The notes under the pieces: generated by a model
Databases searched by the model: none
Seen by the model: the letters and a program-made list of their open reading frames with translations, nothing else
Told to the model about the DNA's origin: nothing
DNA from: Frankia casuarinae
GTDB taxonomy: Bacteria > Actinomycetota > Actinomycetes > Frankiales > Frankiaceae
Direction of reading: 5' to 3'
NCBI RefSeq assembly: GCF_000013345.1
Contig: NC_007777.1
Span: 744,001 to 808,000, forward strand
Length of the DNA: 64,000 nt
Shown here: piece by piece, positions 38,616 through 47,329 of the stretch
Layout of the letters: each line of letters starts with the position of its first letter
Numbering within the stretch: the stretch's first letter is position 1
Made by a program: the position numbers and the translations under genes

Positions 38616-39062
38616 ATGGGGTGGAGTGTGAACGACAAAGACTGGGAGCGGTTGCGGAACGCTGCTGTCCGTGTCGCACAGAGTGCCTACGCGCCCTACT
38701 CGGGTCTGCGGGTTGGTGCTGCCGCACTGGTCGTGGATCTGCCGGACGCCGCCGGACGTACCACCGGTGACGACCCGTGGATCGTCGTCGGCTGCAATGT
38801 CGAGAACGCGTCCTACGGCCTCGGGCTGTGCGCCGAATGCGGTCTCGTCTCGGCGCTGCACGCCAGAGGCGGTGGTCGGCTGCTGGCGTTCGCTTGCGTC
38901 GACTCCGACGGTGCGCCGTTGGCGCCCTGCGGACGGTGCCGTCAGCTGCTCTACGAGCACGGCGGGCCGGATCTGCTCGTCGCCATGGGCGACGGCGTGC
39001 GCACCATCGCGGACCTGCTCCCCGCAGCGTTCGGACCGCACGATCTGCCGGGTGTCGCGTGA
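38616..39062 (+). CDS. cdd: cytidine deaminase
   Basis: About 148 aa. Converts (deoxy)cytidine to (deoxy)uridine. The zinc motif is C72-A-E74 (CAECG) and P-C-G-R-C (Cys105, Cys108). NVENASYGLGLCAEC is the family signature, and SAYAPYSGLRVGAA is the substrate strand. ATG 38616 is chosen; GTG 38628 is possible. The stop overlaps the deoA start (GTGA). Confidence 0.93.
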   Translation: MGWSVNDKDWERLRNAAVRVAQSAYAPYSGLRVGAAALVVDLPDAAGRTTGDDPWIVVGCNVENASYGLGLCAECGLVSALHARGGGRLLAFACVDSDGAPLAPCGRCRQLLYEHGGPDLLVAMGDGVRTIADLLPAAFGPHDLPGVA

Positions 39063-40363
39063 GCGGAAGCTTCGACGTCGTCGATCTGATCCGGGCCAAG
39101 CGGGACGGTCGACCCGTCGATCCCCGGGCCGTCGACTGGCTCGTCGACGCCTACACCCGGGGTCTGGTTGCCGACGAGCAGATGTCGGCGTACCTGATGG
39201 CGGTGGTGTGGCGCGGGATGACTCCCGCCGAGCTGGACCGCTGGACCGCCGCAATGATCGACAGTGGGGAGCGCCTGGATCTGACCGGTGTGGGACGTCC
39301 CACCGTCGACAAACACTCCACCGGAGGGGTCGGCGACAAGGTCTCGCTCGTGCTGGTGCCGCTGGTCGCCGCCTGTGGGGCCGCGGTCCCACAGCTCGCC
39401 GGGCGGGGGCTCGGTCACACCGGTGGAACGCTGGACAAGATGGAGGCGATCCCCGGCTGGCGGGCGGATCTGTCGGCCGCCCGGATGCGTGAGCTCCTCG
39501 CCGAGGTGGGTGCGGTGATCGCCGCCGCGGGTGCCGGCCTCGCCCCGGCCGACCGCCGGCTCTACGCGCTGCGGGACGTCACCGGAACCGTCGAGTCGAT
39601 CCCGCTCATCGCATCGTCGATCATGAGCAAGAAGATCGCCGAGGGCACGTCGGCGCTGGTCCTGGACGTCAAGGTCGGCTCCGGGGCCTTCATGACGTCG
39701 GTGGATGAGGCCCGTGAGCTCGCCCGGACGATGGTTCGGATCGGCGTTGCCGCCGGGGTCCGCACCGAGGCCCTGCTGACCGGGATGGACCATCCCCTCG
39801 GCCGGACCGCCGGGCATGCGCTGGAGGTGGCCGAGGCCGTGGAGACCCTCCGTGGTGGTGGGCCGGCGGATCTGGTGGAGGTCACCGTCGCGCTGGCCAG
39901 GGTGATGATCGACCTCGTCGCCGCCGAACTCGGCCACCGGTCCGGTGCTCTTCATGATCCCGCGCAGGTACTGGCTGCCGGGGACGCTTTTGCGGTGTGG
40001 CGGGCGATGGTCGCGGCCCAGGGCGGCGATCCGGACGCGCCGCTTCCGGCGGCGAGCCATGTCGAGACCGTCCCCGCGCCGGCGACCGGCCATCTCCACC
40101 GCCTGGACGCCCGAGCGGTCGGCCTGGCGGCCTGGCGGCTTGGCGCGGGCCGGGTCCGCAAGGAGGACGCGGTCTCCGCGACGGCGGGCGTGCGGTGGCG
40201 GGTGGGAATCGGTGACCCGGTCACGGCCGGCGAGCCGTTGCTGGAACTGCACACCGATGACCCGGCCAGCGTCGAGCGGGCCCGGGAGGCCCTGGCGGGA
40301 GCGGTGGAGGTCGCCGCGACGCCGCCCCCGAGCACACCGCTTGTCCTCGATCACATCAGCTGA
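39059..40363 (+). CDS. deoA: thymidine phosphorylase
   Basis: 434 aa. Splits thymidine with phosphate to thymine and deoxyribose 1-phosphate. KHSTGGVGDKVSLVLVPLVAACG is the phosphate and nucleoside site. The C-terminal PYNP-like domain begins after about residue 340. GTG 39059 overlaps the cdd stop by 4 bp, so cdd and deoA are coupled. With deoC and the mutase nearby it feeds deoxyribose phosphate to central metabolism. Confidence 0.95.
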   Translation: MSGSFDVVDLIRAKRDGRPVDPRAVDWLVDAYTRGLVADEQMSAYLMAVVWRGMTPAELDRWTAAMIDSGERLDLTGVGRPTVDKHSTGGVGDKVSLVLVPLVAACGAAVPQLAGRGLGHTGGTLDKMEAIPGWRADLSAARMRELLAEVGAVIAAAGAGLAPADRRLYALRDVTGTVESIPLIASSIMSKKIAEGTSALVLDVKVGSGAFMTSVDEARELARTMVRIGVAAGVRTEALLTGMDHPLGRTAGHALEVAEAVETLRGGGPADLVEVTVALARVMIDLVAAELGHRSGALHDPAQVLAAGDAFAVWRAMVAAQGGDPDAPLPAASHVETVPAPATGHLHRLDARAVGLAAWRLGAGRVRKEDAVSATAGVRWRVGIGDPVTAGEPLLELHTDDPASVERAREALAGAVEVAATPPPSTPLVLDHIS

Positions 40364-40450
40364 ACCGGTCCCGGCGGTCCGGGTCGTCATCGTGCCGTCG
40401 CTGTTCTGTCGTACCCGTGGCCTACCGTCGAGACGATGACGGAGGACATG

Positions 40451-41551
40451 ATGACGAACGACGCACGGTCCCCGACGATCACGGTCGAGGATATCCGCCG
40501 GGTACCGAAGGTACTGCTTCATGATCATCTTGATGGCGGGCTCCGGCCGGCCACGGTGGTAGAGCTCGCCGACGAGACCGGTTACCGCGATCTGCCGACC
40601 ACGGACGTCCACGCCCTGAGCACCTGGTTCCGTGGCGGCGCGCACAGCGGTTCGCTCGTCCGCTACCTGGAGACGTTCCGGCACACGGTGGGGGTGATGC
40701 AGACCCAGGATGCGATCATGCGGGTGGCGCGGGAGTGCGCGGAGGATCTCGCGGCCGACGGCGTCGTCTACGCCGAGGTGCGGTTCGCACCCGAGCTGCA
40801 CCTCGAGCGCGGGCTGTCCCTGGACGCGGTGGTCGAGGCCGTGCTTGACGGGTTCCGAGCCGGTTCGGCCGGCACACCGCTGCACCTTCGCGCCCTGCTC
40901 ACCGCGATGCGCCATCAGGCCCGTTCGCTGGAGATCGCGCAGCTCGCGGTCCGGTGGCGCGATGCCGGCGTGGTCGGGTTCGACATCGCGGGCGCCGAGG
41001 CGGGTAATCCGCCCACCCGTCACCTGGATGCCTTCCAATACATCCAGCGGGCGAACGGCCACTTCACGATCCATGCGGGCGAGGCGTTCGGCCTGCCGTC
41101 GATCTGGGAGGCCGTGCAGTGGTGCAACGCCGATCGGCTGGGGCACGCAGTGCGCATCGTCGATGACATCACGGTCGATCCGGACGGTAAGGCGATCCTC
41201 GGTGATCTCGCGAACTACGTGCGCGACGTCCGGGTGCCGCTGGAGATGTGTCCCTCGTCGAACGTGCACACCGGAGCCGCGCCAAGCATCGAGCGGCACC
41301 CCATCGGGCTGCTTCGCCGGCTGCAGTTCCGGGTCACGGTCAACACGGACAACAGGCTGATGAGCGGCGTGTCGCTGTCGAGTGAGTTCGCGACCCTCGT
41401 GGACGTCAACGGCTACGGCTGGTCCGACATCCGCTGGCTTACCCTCAACGCGATGAAGTCCGCCTTCCTGCCCTTCGACCGGCGGCTCGATTTCATCAAC
41501 GACGTCATCAAGCCGGGCTATGCGGAGCTCGTCTCCGCGGAGTCAGCCTGA
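40451..41551 (+). CDS. add: adenosine deaminase
   Basis: About 366 aa. Deaminates adenosine and deoxyadenosine. The zinc ligands His24 and His26 (HDHLDG) and the catalytic segments HAGE, GHAVR and VNTDN are all present. I start it at ATG 40451 because ggagga ends 4 nt before it; ATG 40436 contains that site downstream of itself. Its stop shares a base with the tag start. Confidence 0.95.
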   Translation: MTNDARSPTITVEDIRRVPKVLLHDHLDGGLRPATVVELADETGYRDLPTTDVHALSTWFRGGAHSGSLVRYLETFRHTVGVMQTQDAIMRVARECAEDLAADGVVYAEVRFAPELHLERGLSLDAVVEAVLDGFRAGSAGTPLHLRALLTAMRHQARSLEIAQLAVRWRDAGVVGFDIAGAEAGNPPTRHLDAFQYIQRANGHFTIHAGEAFGLPSIWEAVQWCNADRLGHAVRIVDDITVDPDGKAILGDLANYVRDVRVPLEMCPSSNVHTGAAPSIERHPIGLLRRLQFRVTVNTDNRLMSGVSLSSEFATLVDVNGYGWSDIRWLTLNAMKSAFLPFDRRLDFINDVIKPGYAELVSAESA

Positions 41552-42342
41552 TGAGCGGTGGTCCGCTGAGCGGTGGTCCGCTGAGCGGCGGTCCGCCGGG
41601 CGCTGAACCCGATCTGCTCGGTAGCGGGATCTCCGGGTCCGGGACGTCCGGGCCGGTGAGGCCCGCCTCGGATGTCCCGGTGAGGCCCGCCTCGGATGTC
41701 CCGGTGAGGCCCGCCTCGGATGTCCCGGTGAGGCCCGCCTCGGATGTCCCGGTGAGGCCCGCCTCGGATGTCGTGGTGGGAGCCGATGGTTGCCCGCGAT
41801 GCCCGTGGGGTCTGTCCACGCCGGAGTACGTCGCCTACCACGACTACGAGTGGGGGCGTCCGGTCAGGGACACGGTCGGTCTGTTCGAGCGGCTGACCCT
41901 GGAGGCGTTCCAGTCCGGCCTGTCGTGGTTGACGATCCTGCGCAAGCGGTCGGCGTTCCGGGCGGCGTTCGCCGGATTCGACCCGGCAGCCGTGGCCGCG
42001 TTCGGTTCCGCGGATGTCGACCGGTTGCTCGCCGACGCCGGCATCGTCCGAAACCGTCGCAAGATCGAGGCGACGATCGTCAACGCCCGCGCCGTCCTTA
42101 CGCTCGACCATCCTCTGGAGGAGCTGATCTGGTCGTTCCAGCCGGAGCCGACGGGGCGGGCGGCGCCGGCCACCCTCGCCGACGTGCCGGCGAAGACCCC
42201 CGAGTCGGTGGCGCTCGCCAAGGGGCTGCGCGCGGCCGGGTTCGTCTTCGTCGGTCCGACCACCGCCTATGCTCTGATGCAGGCCTGCGGGCTCGTTGAT
42301 GATCATCTGTCTGGCTGCTGGGTGGCGGGGGGCGTGGGCTAG
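41551..42342 (+). CDS. tag: DNA-3-methyladenine glycosylase I
   Basis: 263 aa. Removes 3-methyladenine from DNA. The Tag core (about 78-255) has a zinc-type CPRCPWG, HDYEWGRPV and the catalytic LTLEAFQSGLSWLTILRKR. The first 75 residues are an extension containing five tandem copies of an eight-residue unit. It is translationally coupled to add (TGATG), an unusual pairing of repair and salvage that may only reflect operon position. Confidence 0.92.
   Translation: MSGGPLSGGPLSGGPPGAEPDLLGSGISGSGTSGPVRPASDVPVRPASDVPVRPASDVPVRPASDVPVRPASDVVVGADGCPRCPWGLSTPEYVAYHDYEWGRPVRDTVGLFERLTLEAFQSGLSWLTILRKRSAFRAAFAGFDPAAVAAFGSADVDRLLADAGIVRNRRKIEATIVNARAVLTLDHPLEELIWSFQPEPTGRAAPATLADVPAKTPESVALAKGLRAAGFVFVGPTTAYALMQACGLVDDHLSGCWVAGGVG
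41656..41775 (+). repeat. five 24-bp tandem repeats in tag
   Basis: Five consecutive 24-bp units encode VRPASDVP; the fifth differs in its last three bases. They extend the N-terminus of the glycosylase and are not part of the Tag fold. Confidence 0.95.
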
Positions 42343-42372
42343 CCGTCAGATCTCGGCTGTGGCCGTCGGCGG

Positions 42373-42397
42373 CGGTTCAGTCCGTGGCCGTGAACCG
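42373..42397. terminator. weak hairpin between convergent tag and deoC
   Basis: CGGTTCA (42373-42379) pairs with TGAACCG (42391-42397) across an 11-nt loop, 30 nt after the tag stop and about 50 nt after the deoC stop. Confidence 0.35.
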
Positions 42398-42444
42398 GCC
42401 GGATGGGCTGGGTGGAGCTCCGGCGGATCATCCGGGGAAGCCGG

Positions 42445-43227
42445 TCACCTGGGAAAGCCGGCGAGCACATCCGCGGAGGCGGACAGCCCGAGCCGGGTCG
42501 CGCCGGCCTCGATCATCTCGATCGCCTTCTCGGTGGTGCGGATGCCGCCCGAGGCTTTGATGCCGAGCCGGCCACCCACGGCCGCCGCCATCGCCCGCAC
42601 TGCGCGCACGCTGGCCCCGCCGGCCGGGTGGAAACCGGTGGAGGTCTTGACGAACTCGGCGCCGCCGGCCTCCGCTGCCCGGCAGGCGGCGCCGATGCTC
42701 TCGTCCGGCAGCAGGGCCGTCTCCAGGATGACCTTGAGCACGACGTCCGGCGGCACCGACAGCCGGACCTCGGTGATTTCGGTCTCGATCGCTCGCCAGT
42801 TCTCGTCCATCGCGTTGGCGATGTCGATGACCATGTCGATCTCCGTGGCGCCGTCCGCGACCGCCCGCCGCGCCTCCTCGGCCTTGATGACGGTCAGGTG
42901 CGTGCCGTGCGGAAAGCCGATGACAGAGGCGACGCCGAAGGCCGGCCTGACCTCACCGCGGTCCCGTCGGGTACTCGCGGCGGCCAGGTAGACATGGGTC
43001 GGCGCCACACAGACGGCACCGACACCCAGCTTGGCAGCCTCCCCGCACAGCGCGAGTATCTCCTCGCCGGTGGCGGACGGCTGTAGCAGTGTGTGGTCGA
43101 CCATCCGGGCCACCTCGGCGCGCCGCAGGGTGGGGCGAGCGCCGGCGGCCGGTCGGGAGGGGGACTTCTCGGGTTCCTCGCCGGGACGGTCCGATCCTGC
43201 CGGAGCCGTTGTCATACGTTGCATCAT
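42445..43227 (-). CDS. deoC: deoxyribose-phosphate aldolase
   Basis: About 260 aa. Splits deoxyribose 5-phosphate to glyceraldehyde 3-phosphate and acetaldehyde. The family signature is VKTSTGFHPAGGA with the adjacent KASGGIRT Schiff-base region. VDHTLLQPSATGEEI is the N-terminal start of the barrel. The start is one of several ATGs (43227, 43224, 43215). Divergent from upp with 37 bp between starts. Confidence 0.92.
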   Translation of the reverse strand: MMQRMTTAPAGSDRPGEEPEKSPSRPAAGARPTLRRAEVARMVDHTLLQPSATGEEILALCGEAAKLGVGAVCVAPTHVYLAAASTRRDRGEVRPAFGVASVIGFPHGTHLTVIKAEEARRAVADGATEIDMVIDIANAMDENWRAIETEITEVRLSVPPDVVLKVILETALLPDESIGAACRAAEAGGAEFVKTSTGFHPAGGASVRAVRAMAAAVGGRLGIKASGGIRTTEKAIEMIEAGATRLGLSASADVLAGFPR

Positions 43228-43264
43228 TGCCGATCGCCCGGCTTCGCGTACGAGGAGTCCTTCC

Positions 43265-43903
43265 GTGCAGCTGCACATCGTCGACCATCCCCTCGCGGCC
43301 TCGTCGCTGACCGTCCTGCGGGACGAGCGCACGCCTCGGTCCCGGTTCCGGCCCGTCCTGTACGACCTGGCGATGATGCTCGTGTACGAGGCGACCCGTA
43401 CGCTGCCGACGATGCCGGTCGCCGTCACGACTCCGCTGGCCACGACCTCCGGGGTGCGGCTGGCCGCGGAGCCGGTCGTCGTCCCGGTGCTGCGGGCCGG
43501 GCTCGGCATGCTGCCGGCGGCGCTCAACCTGCTTCCCGACGCCCACACCGCGTTCATCGGGCTCTCCCGCGACGAGACGACCTTCGAACCCACGGTCTAC
43601 CTGGAGGCGGTGCCCAGCGATCTGGCCGGCCGCCCGGTGCTGCTGCTCGACCCGATGCTCGCCACCGGCGGTTCGGCCCTGCACTGTCTGCGGCTGCTCG
43701 CCGACCGCGGGGCGCGGGGCGTCACCGTGGTCTCCGTGGTGGCAGCACCGGAGGGCCTTGCGGCGCTGGAATCCGGTGGCCCTGCGGTCGGCACGGCGGA
43801 CCTGACCGTTGTGACCGCCGTGGTCGACGAGAGATTGAACGAGACGGCCTATATTGTGCCCGGGCTCGGCGACGCGGGTGATCGGATCTTCGGCGAGATG
43901 TGA
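43265..43903 (+). CDS. upp: uracil phosphoribosyltransferase
   Basis: About 212 aa. Makes UMP from uracil and PRPP. The PRPP loop is LLLDPMLATGGSA. The N-terminus VDHPLAASSLTVLRD and the VVPVLRAGLGM strand are typical of Upp. GTG 43265 follows cgaggag at a spacing of 8. Its last 55 bp overlap the end of the convergent mutase gene. Confidence 0.95.
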   Translation: MQLHIVDHPLAASSLTVLRDERTPRSRFRPVLYDLAMMLVYEATRTLPTMPVAVTTPLATTSGVRLAAEPVVVPVLRAGLGMLPAALNLLPDAHTAFIGLSRDETTFEPTVYLEAVPSDLAGRPVLLLDPMLATGGSALHCLRLLADRGARGVTVVSVVAAPEGLAALESGGPAVGTADLTVVTAVVDERLNETAYIVPGLGDAGDRIFGEM

Positions 43904-45891
43904 TCTCCGTCGCGTCCGTCGAGCAGATTGCCCGCGGCCGTATGCAGGTGGAGCAGGCGTGCCGCGGCCTGGTCCCGAGCCGCGGGCACCGCGTCAACGG
44001 CATGCCCCGGCACCGGCTCCACGGTCTCGAGGTACACCTTCAGTTTGGGTTCGGTCCCGCTCGGGCGGAAGATCACCCGGTCCTCGTCGAGGAACAGCAT
44101 GAGCACGTCGGCGGGTGGCAGAACCGGATGCGCCGCGTCGGCGCGGTCCACGGGGCGTGCGGGTCGAGGGGGAATGCCTCCCGCCGGTGCGTCCCCGTCC
44201 CGCGGACCGGCCAGCAGGTCACGGACCGCGGTGACGGGACGCCCGGCGAGGCTGGTCGGCGGCTGGGCCCGCAGGCGGTGCATCGTCTCGTCGATCTGGG
44301 TGACGTCGTCGAAGCGCGCCGAGCGTTGCCCCGTGAGATGGACACCGAGTCGTGCGGACAACTCGTCGAGTAGGTCTGGCAAGGTCCGGCCTCGTTGCTT
44401 CGCCCGCGCGGCGACCAGGGCGATGGCGAGGGCGGCGGTGATGCCGTCCTTGTCGCGGACCAGCTCCGGGGCGACGGCGTAGCCGAGTGCCTCCTCGTAG
44501 CCGAAGACCAGCCGCGCGTCCGCACGCATGATCCACTTGAATCCGGTCAGCGTCTCGGCGTAAGGAACGCCGACCTCGGCGGCCAGCGCACGCAGACCGG
44601 AGGAGCTGACGATGGTGGTCGCCACCGGACCGGGGCAGGAGTGCAGGACATGATCGGCGAGAAGCAGACCGACCTCGTCGCCGCTGAGTACCCGCCCTCC
44701 GACGGCGACGGCGCACCGGTCGGCGTCGGGATCGTTGGCGAGTACCAGATCGGCGTCGATGCGCTCGCCGAGCGCCAGAACCCGGTCCATCGCCCCCGCC
44801 TCCTCGGGGTTCGGCCACTGGACTGTCGGAAACTCCGGATCGGGTTCGGCCTGCTCGTGGACGACCCTGGGTGCGGCGAGACCCGCGGCGGTGAACACGG
44901 CGCCGAGAACGCCTGCGCCGACACCGTGCAACGGGGTGTACGCAACGGTCAGGGCCGTCGGGTCTGTGGTCACGTCTGTGCGTAGGTCGGTGGCTGTGGC
45001 TGTGGCGGTGGCTGTGGCGGTGGCTGCCCGGCCGGCCGTGGCCGCCGCGTGTATGTAGTCGTCGACGACATCCGCATCGAGCCTCCGCCAGGTCTCGGCG
45101 AGTGGGATCGCCCGGGCGGGGCCGGCAGCCGCGATCATTCCTTCGATCTCACGGTCCGCCGGAGCCACGAGCTGCGCTCCCCTCGCGGCGTCAGAGGAAG
45201 CATCACCCAGGTAGACCTTGTAGCCGTTGTCGGTGGCCGGATTGTGGCTGGCCGTGACCATCACGCCGGCGTCCGCGCCCAGCCTGCGCACGGCGAAGGC
45301 CAGCACCGGAGTGGGTAGCGGCCCGGGGAGTACCAGCGCCCGCAATCCGGCACCGGCGAACACCCGGGCGCTGTCGAGGGCGAACGCCTCGCTGCGATGC
45401 CGGGCGTCGTAGCCGACGACGACGGTCGCCGTCGAGGAATTCGGGGCCGCGGCCGAGCCCGGTGCGGCGTTCATGGAGCTCCCGGCCGTGGCCGGATCCG
45501 GCTTCGGTGCCGCCGGTGCTGGTGGTGCCGGTGCTGGTGGTGCCCTGCTCGTGAGCCAGGTGGCGAGTCCGGCGGCGGCGCGGCGCACCACGGCAGTGTT
45601 CATGCCGGCTGGACCGGCGCGCAGTGGCCCGCGCAACCCGGCTGTGCCGAACCGCAGCGGTCCGTGGAAACGTGTGGTCAGTTCCGCGAGCAGCGTGGCA
45701 TCGTGACCCGCGCCGTCGCGCAGCCGGGCCAGTTCGGCCCGGTCGGCGGGATCCGGATCATCGTTCAGCCAGGCCTCGACCTGCTCGGCGAGCGGGCTGG
45801 GCAGGGACGTCGGGCTGGGCAGGGACGTCGGGCTGGGCAGGGACGTCGGGCCGGGCAGGGACGTCGGGCCGGGTCGGGACGCGGACGGCAT
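43849..45891 (-). CDS. phosphosugar mutase (phosphomannomutase/phosphopentomutase-like)
   Basis: 680 aa. The alpha-D-phosphohexomutase motifs are complete: phosphoserine Ser215 in TASHNP, metal loop DPDADR, sugar-binding GYEEALG and phosphate-binding RPSGTEPK. In mycobacteria the same-position gene is pmmB (Rv3308). Beside deoA, deoC and punA it could also act as a phosphopentomutase, turning (deoxy)ribose 1-phosphate into 5-phosphate; the sequence does not decide. The N-terminus carries PTSLPS repeats and a second Pro/Ala insert (about 118-155). It lies 18 bp after punA in one operon. Confidence 0.92.
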   Translation of the reverse strand: MPSASRPGPTSLPGPTSLPSPTSLPSPTSLPSPLAEQVEAWLNDDPDPADRAELARLRDGAGHDATLLAELTTRFHGPLRFGTAGLRGPLRAGPAGMNTAVVRRAAAGLATWLTSRAPPAPAPPAPAAPKPDPATAGSSMNAAPGSAAAPNSSTATVVVGYDARHRSEAFALDSARVFAGAGLRALVLPGPLPTPVLAFAVRRLGADAGVMVTASHNPATDNGYKVYLGDASSDAARGAQLVAPADREIEGMIAAAGPARAIPLAETWRRLDADVVDDYIHAAATAGRAATATATATATATDLRTDVTTDPTALTVAYTPLHGVGAGVLGAVFTAAGLAAPRVVHEQAEPDPEFPTVQWPNPEEAGAMDRVLALGERIDADLVLANDPDADRCAVAVGGRVLSGDEVGLLLADHVLHSCPGPVATTIVSSSGLRALAAEVGVPYAETLTGFKWIMRADARLVFGYEEALGYAVAPELVRDKDGITAALAIALVAARAKQRGRTLPDLLDELSARLGVHLTGQRSARFDDVTQIDETMHRLRAQPPTSLAGRPVTAVRDLLAGPRDGDAPAGGIPPRPARPVDRADAAHPVLPPADVLMLFLDEDRVIFRPSGTEPKLKVYLETVEPVPGHAVDAVPAARDQAAARLLHLHTAAGNLLDGRDGDHISPKIRSPASPSPGTI
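45794..45865 (-). repeat. four 18-bp tandem repeats at the mutase N-terminus
   Basis: Four units of gggctgggcagggacgtc (last one with a single change) plus a degenerate fifth. On the minus strand they encode PTSLPS repeats ahead of the catalytic domain. Confidence 0.92.
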
Positions 45892-45909
45892 CGCGATTCC
45901 GCCGCGGTC

Positions 45910-46722
45910 CTACAGCCGGGTGACGATGTCGGCGAGCAGGATACCCAGGCGTTCCGCGGCGGCGGCTCCCGCGGTCAGCACCTCGAGATGATCCAGCGGC
46001 TTGCCGCTCATCCCCGCCGCGAGGTTGGTGACCAGGGACAGGGCCAGCACCTCCGCTCCGGCGGCCCGCGCCGCGATCGTCTCGTGCACGGTCGACATGC
46101 CGACCAGGTCGGCTCCCAGGAGCCGCAGCATGCGGATCTCCGCGGGTGTCTCGAAGTGCGGACCGGGCAGTCCCGCATACACCCCTTCGGTCAGGGTGGG
46201 ATCGACCTCGCGGGCAAGCGTCCGTAGCCGGGGGGAATAGGCGTCGGTCAGGTCGGTGAACGCCGGGCCGACCAGGGGCGAGCGGCCGGTCAGGTTCAGA
46301 TGGTCAGCGACGAGGACGGGCTGGCCGACGTACATGTCCGCGCGCAGACCGCCGGCGGCGTTCGTCAGTATGACGGTCGACGCGCCGGCCGCACAGGCCA
46401 GGCGGACCGCGTGGACCACCCGGGACAGGTCATGGCCCTCGTACGGATGCACGCGACCCAGATAGATCAACAGGCGACGGTCGCCGAGCTGGACGGAGCG
46501 TGCGGTCGGCTTGTGCCCGGGAACGTCGGTGTTGGAGGGGAAGCCGCCGAGTTGGGTAAACGTGACCTCGGTGACGTCGGTCGCCTGCCGGGACAGTACA
46601 TCGGCGGCCGGGGGCCAGCCCGATCCCAGCACAATCGCGATGTCGTGCCGGTCGGCTCCGGTCAGCTCGGCCAGGGTGGCGGCCGAGGCCGCCGCATTCG
46701 GTTCGTCCGCCTGTGCCCTCAC
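45910..46722 (-). CDS. punA: purine-nucleoside phosphorylase
   Basis: About 270 aa. Splits purine nucleosides with phosphate. The trimeric PNP family motifs are present: [70 protein letters not shown] 46722 gives the family's length. First gene of a punA-mutase unit. Confidence 0.94.
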   Translation of the reverse strand: MRAQADEPNAAASAATLAELTGADRHDIAIVLGSGWPPAADVLSRQATDVTEVTFTQLGGFPSNTDVPGHKPTARSVQLGDRRLLIYLGRVHPYEGHDLSRVVHAVRLACAAGASTVILTNAAGGLRADMYVGQPVLVADHLNLTGRSPLVGPAFTDLTDAYSPRLRTLAREVDPTLTEGVYAGLPGPHFETPAEIRMLRLLGADLVGMSTVHETIAARAAGAEVLALSLVTNLAAGMSGKPLDHLEVLTAGAAAAERLGILLADIVTRL

Positions 46723-46761
46723 CCGGCGACTGTACGGGGTGTGTGGAGGACACTGACGCCC

Positions 46762-47148
46762 GTGCCCCTGATACCGTCCCACCGTCGTCTCCCGGCAGTG
46801 CCCCTGGAGTCCGGCGAGTTCACCGAGGTCGTGCTGCGCGGTCGGCTCACCGACCCGAGCGGACCCGGACGGTTCACGGCGAAGGTCGAATCCTTCGTCG
46901 GACACCGGTTCGGGGCCTCGCGCTGGATCGTGCTGACCGATCGGCGGCTGCTGGTCCTCGCCCCCTTCCCGCGGGAGGGCGACTGGTTCGACGTCGTCTT
47001 CGACCGTCGTGAGGTGACGGCGTCCCGAGGCGTCAAGCACGGAGATGTGATCACCGTCGAGCTCACCACTCCCCGCGGCCGTCAGGTTCTGCGCATCCCG
47101 GCCCGGCTACGCGGGGAGGCGAGCCGTTTCATCCGCGCGCTGCGCTAA
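46762..47148 (+). CDS. small PH-like domain protein
   Basis: About 128 aa. [50 protein letters not shown] and [16 protein letters not shown] fit a single bacterial PH-fold barrel. No membrane segment and no known role. The GTG 46762 start has ggagga 11 nt before it; GTG 46741 is possible but would leave only 18 bp to the divergent punA start. Confidence 0.72.
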   Translation: MPLIPSHRRLPAVPLESGEFTEVVLRGRLTDPSGPGRFTAKVESFVGHRFGASRWIVLTDRRLLVLAPFPREGDWFDVVFDRREVTASRGVKHGDVITVELTTPRGRQVLRIPARLRGEASRFIRALR

Positions 47149-47329
47149 CAGTGAACGATCTCGCTGTGCGGCCTGTGTGGCCCGTGCGGCCGCCGGGAGC
47201 GGCGGTCTCGCGGTTACCGGCCGATAGGGTCAGGACTGGATCCCGCGACGGGCGCGGTGACATCGCCACACATCTGGCGAGAAAAGTACCCGGCGGGCCG
47301 GACCAGACTGCGATGGGAACAACGGATCG

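Noticed and set aside
38951-41299. 782-residue minus-strand frame opposite deoA and add
   Set aside because: Covers the well-supported deoA and add genes; no motif, His/Arg/Asp-rich shadow composition.
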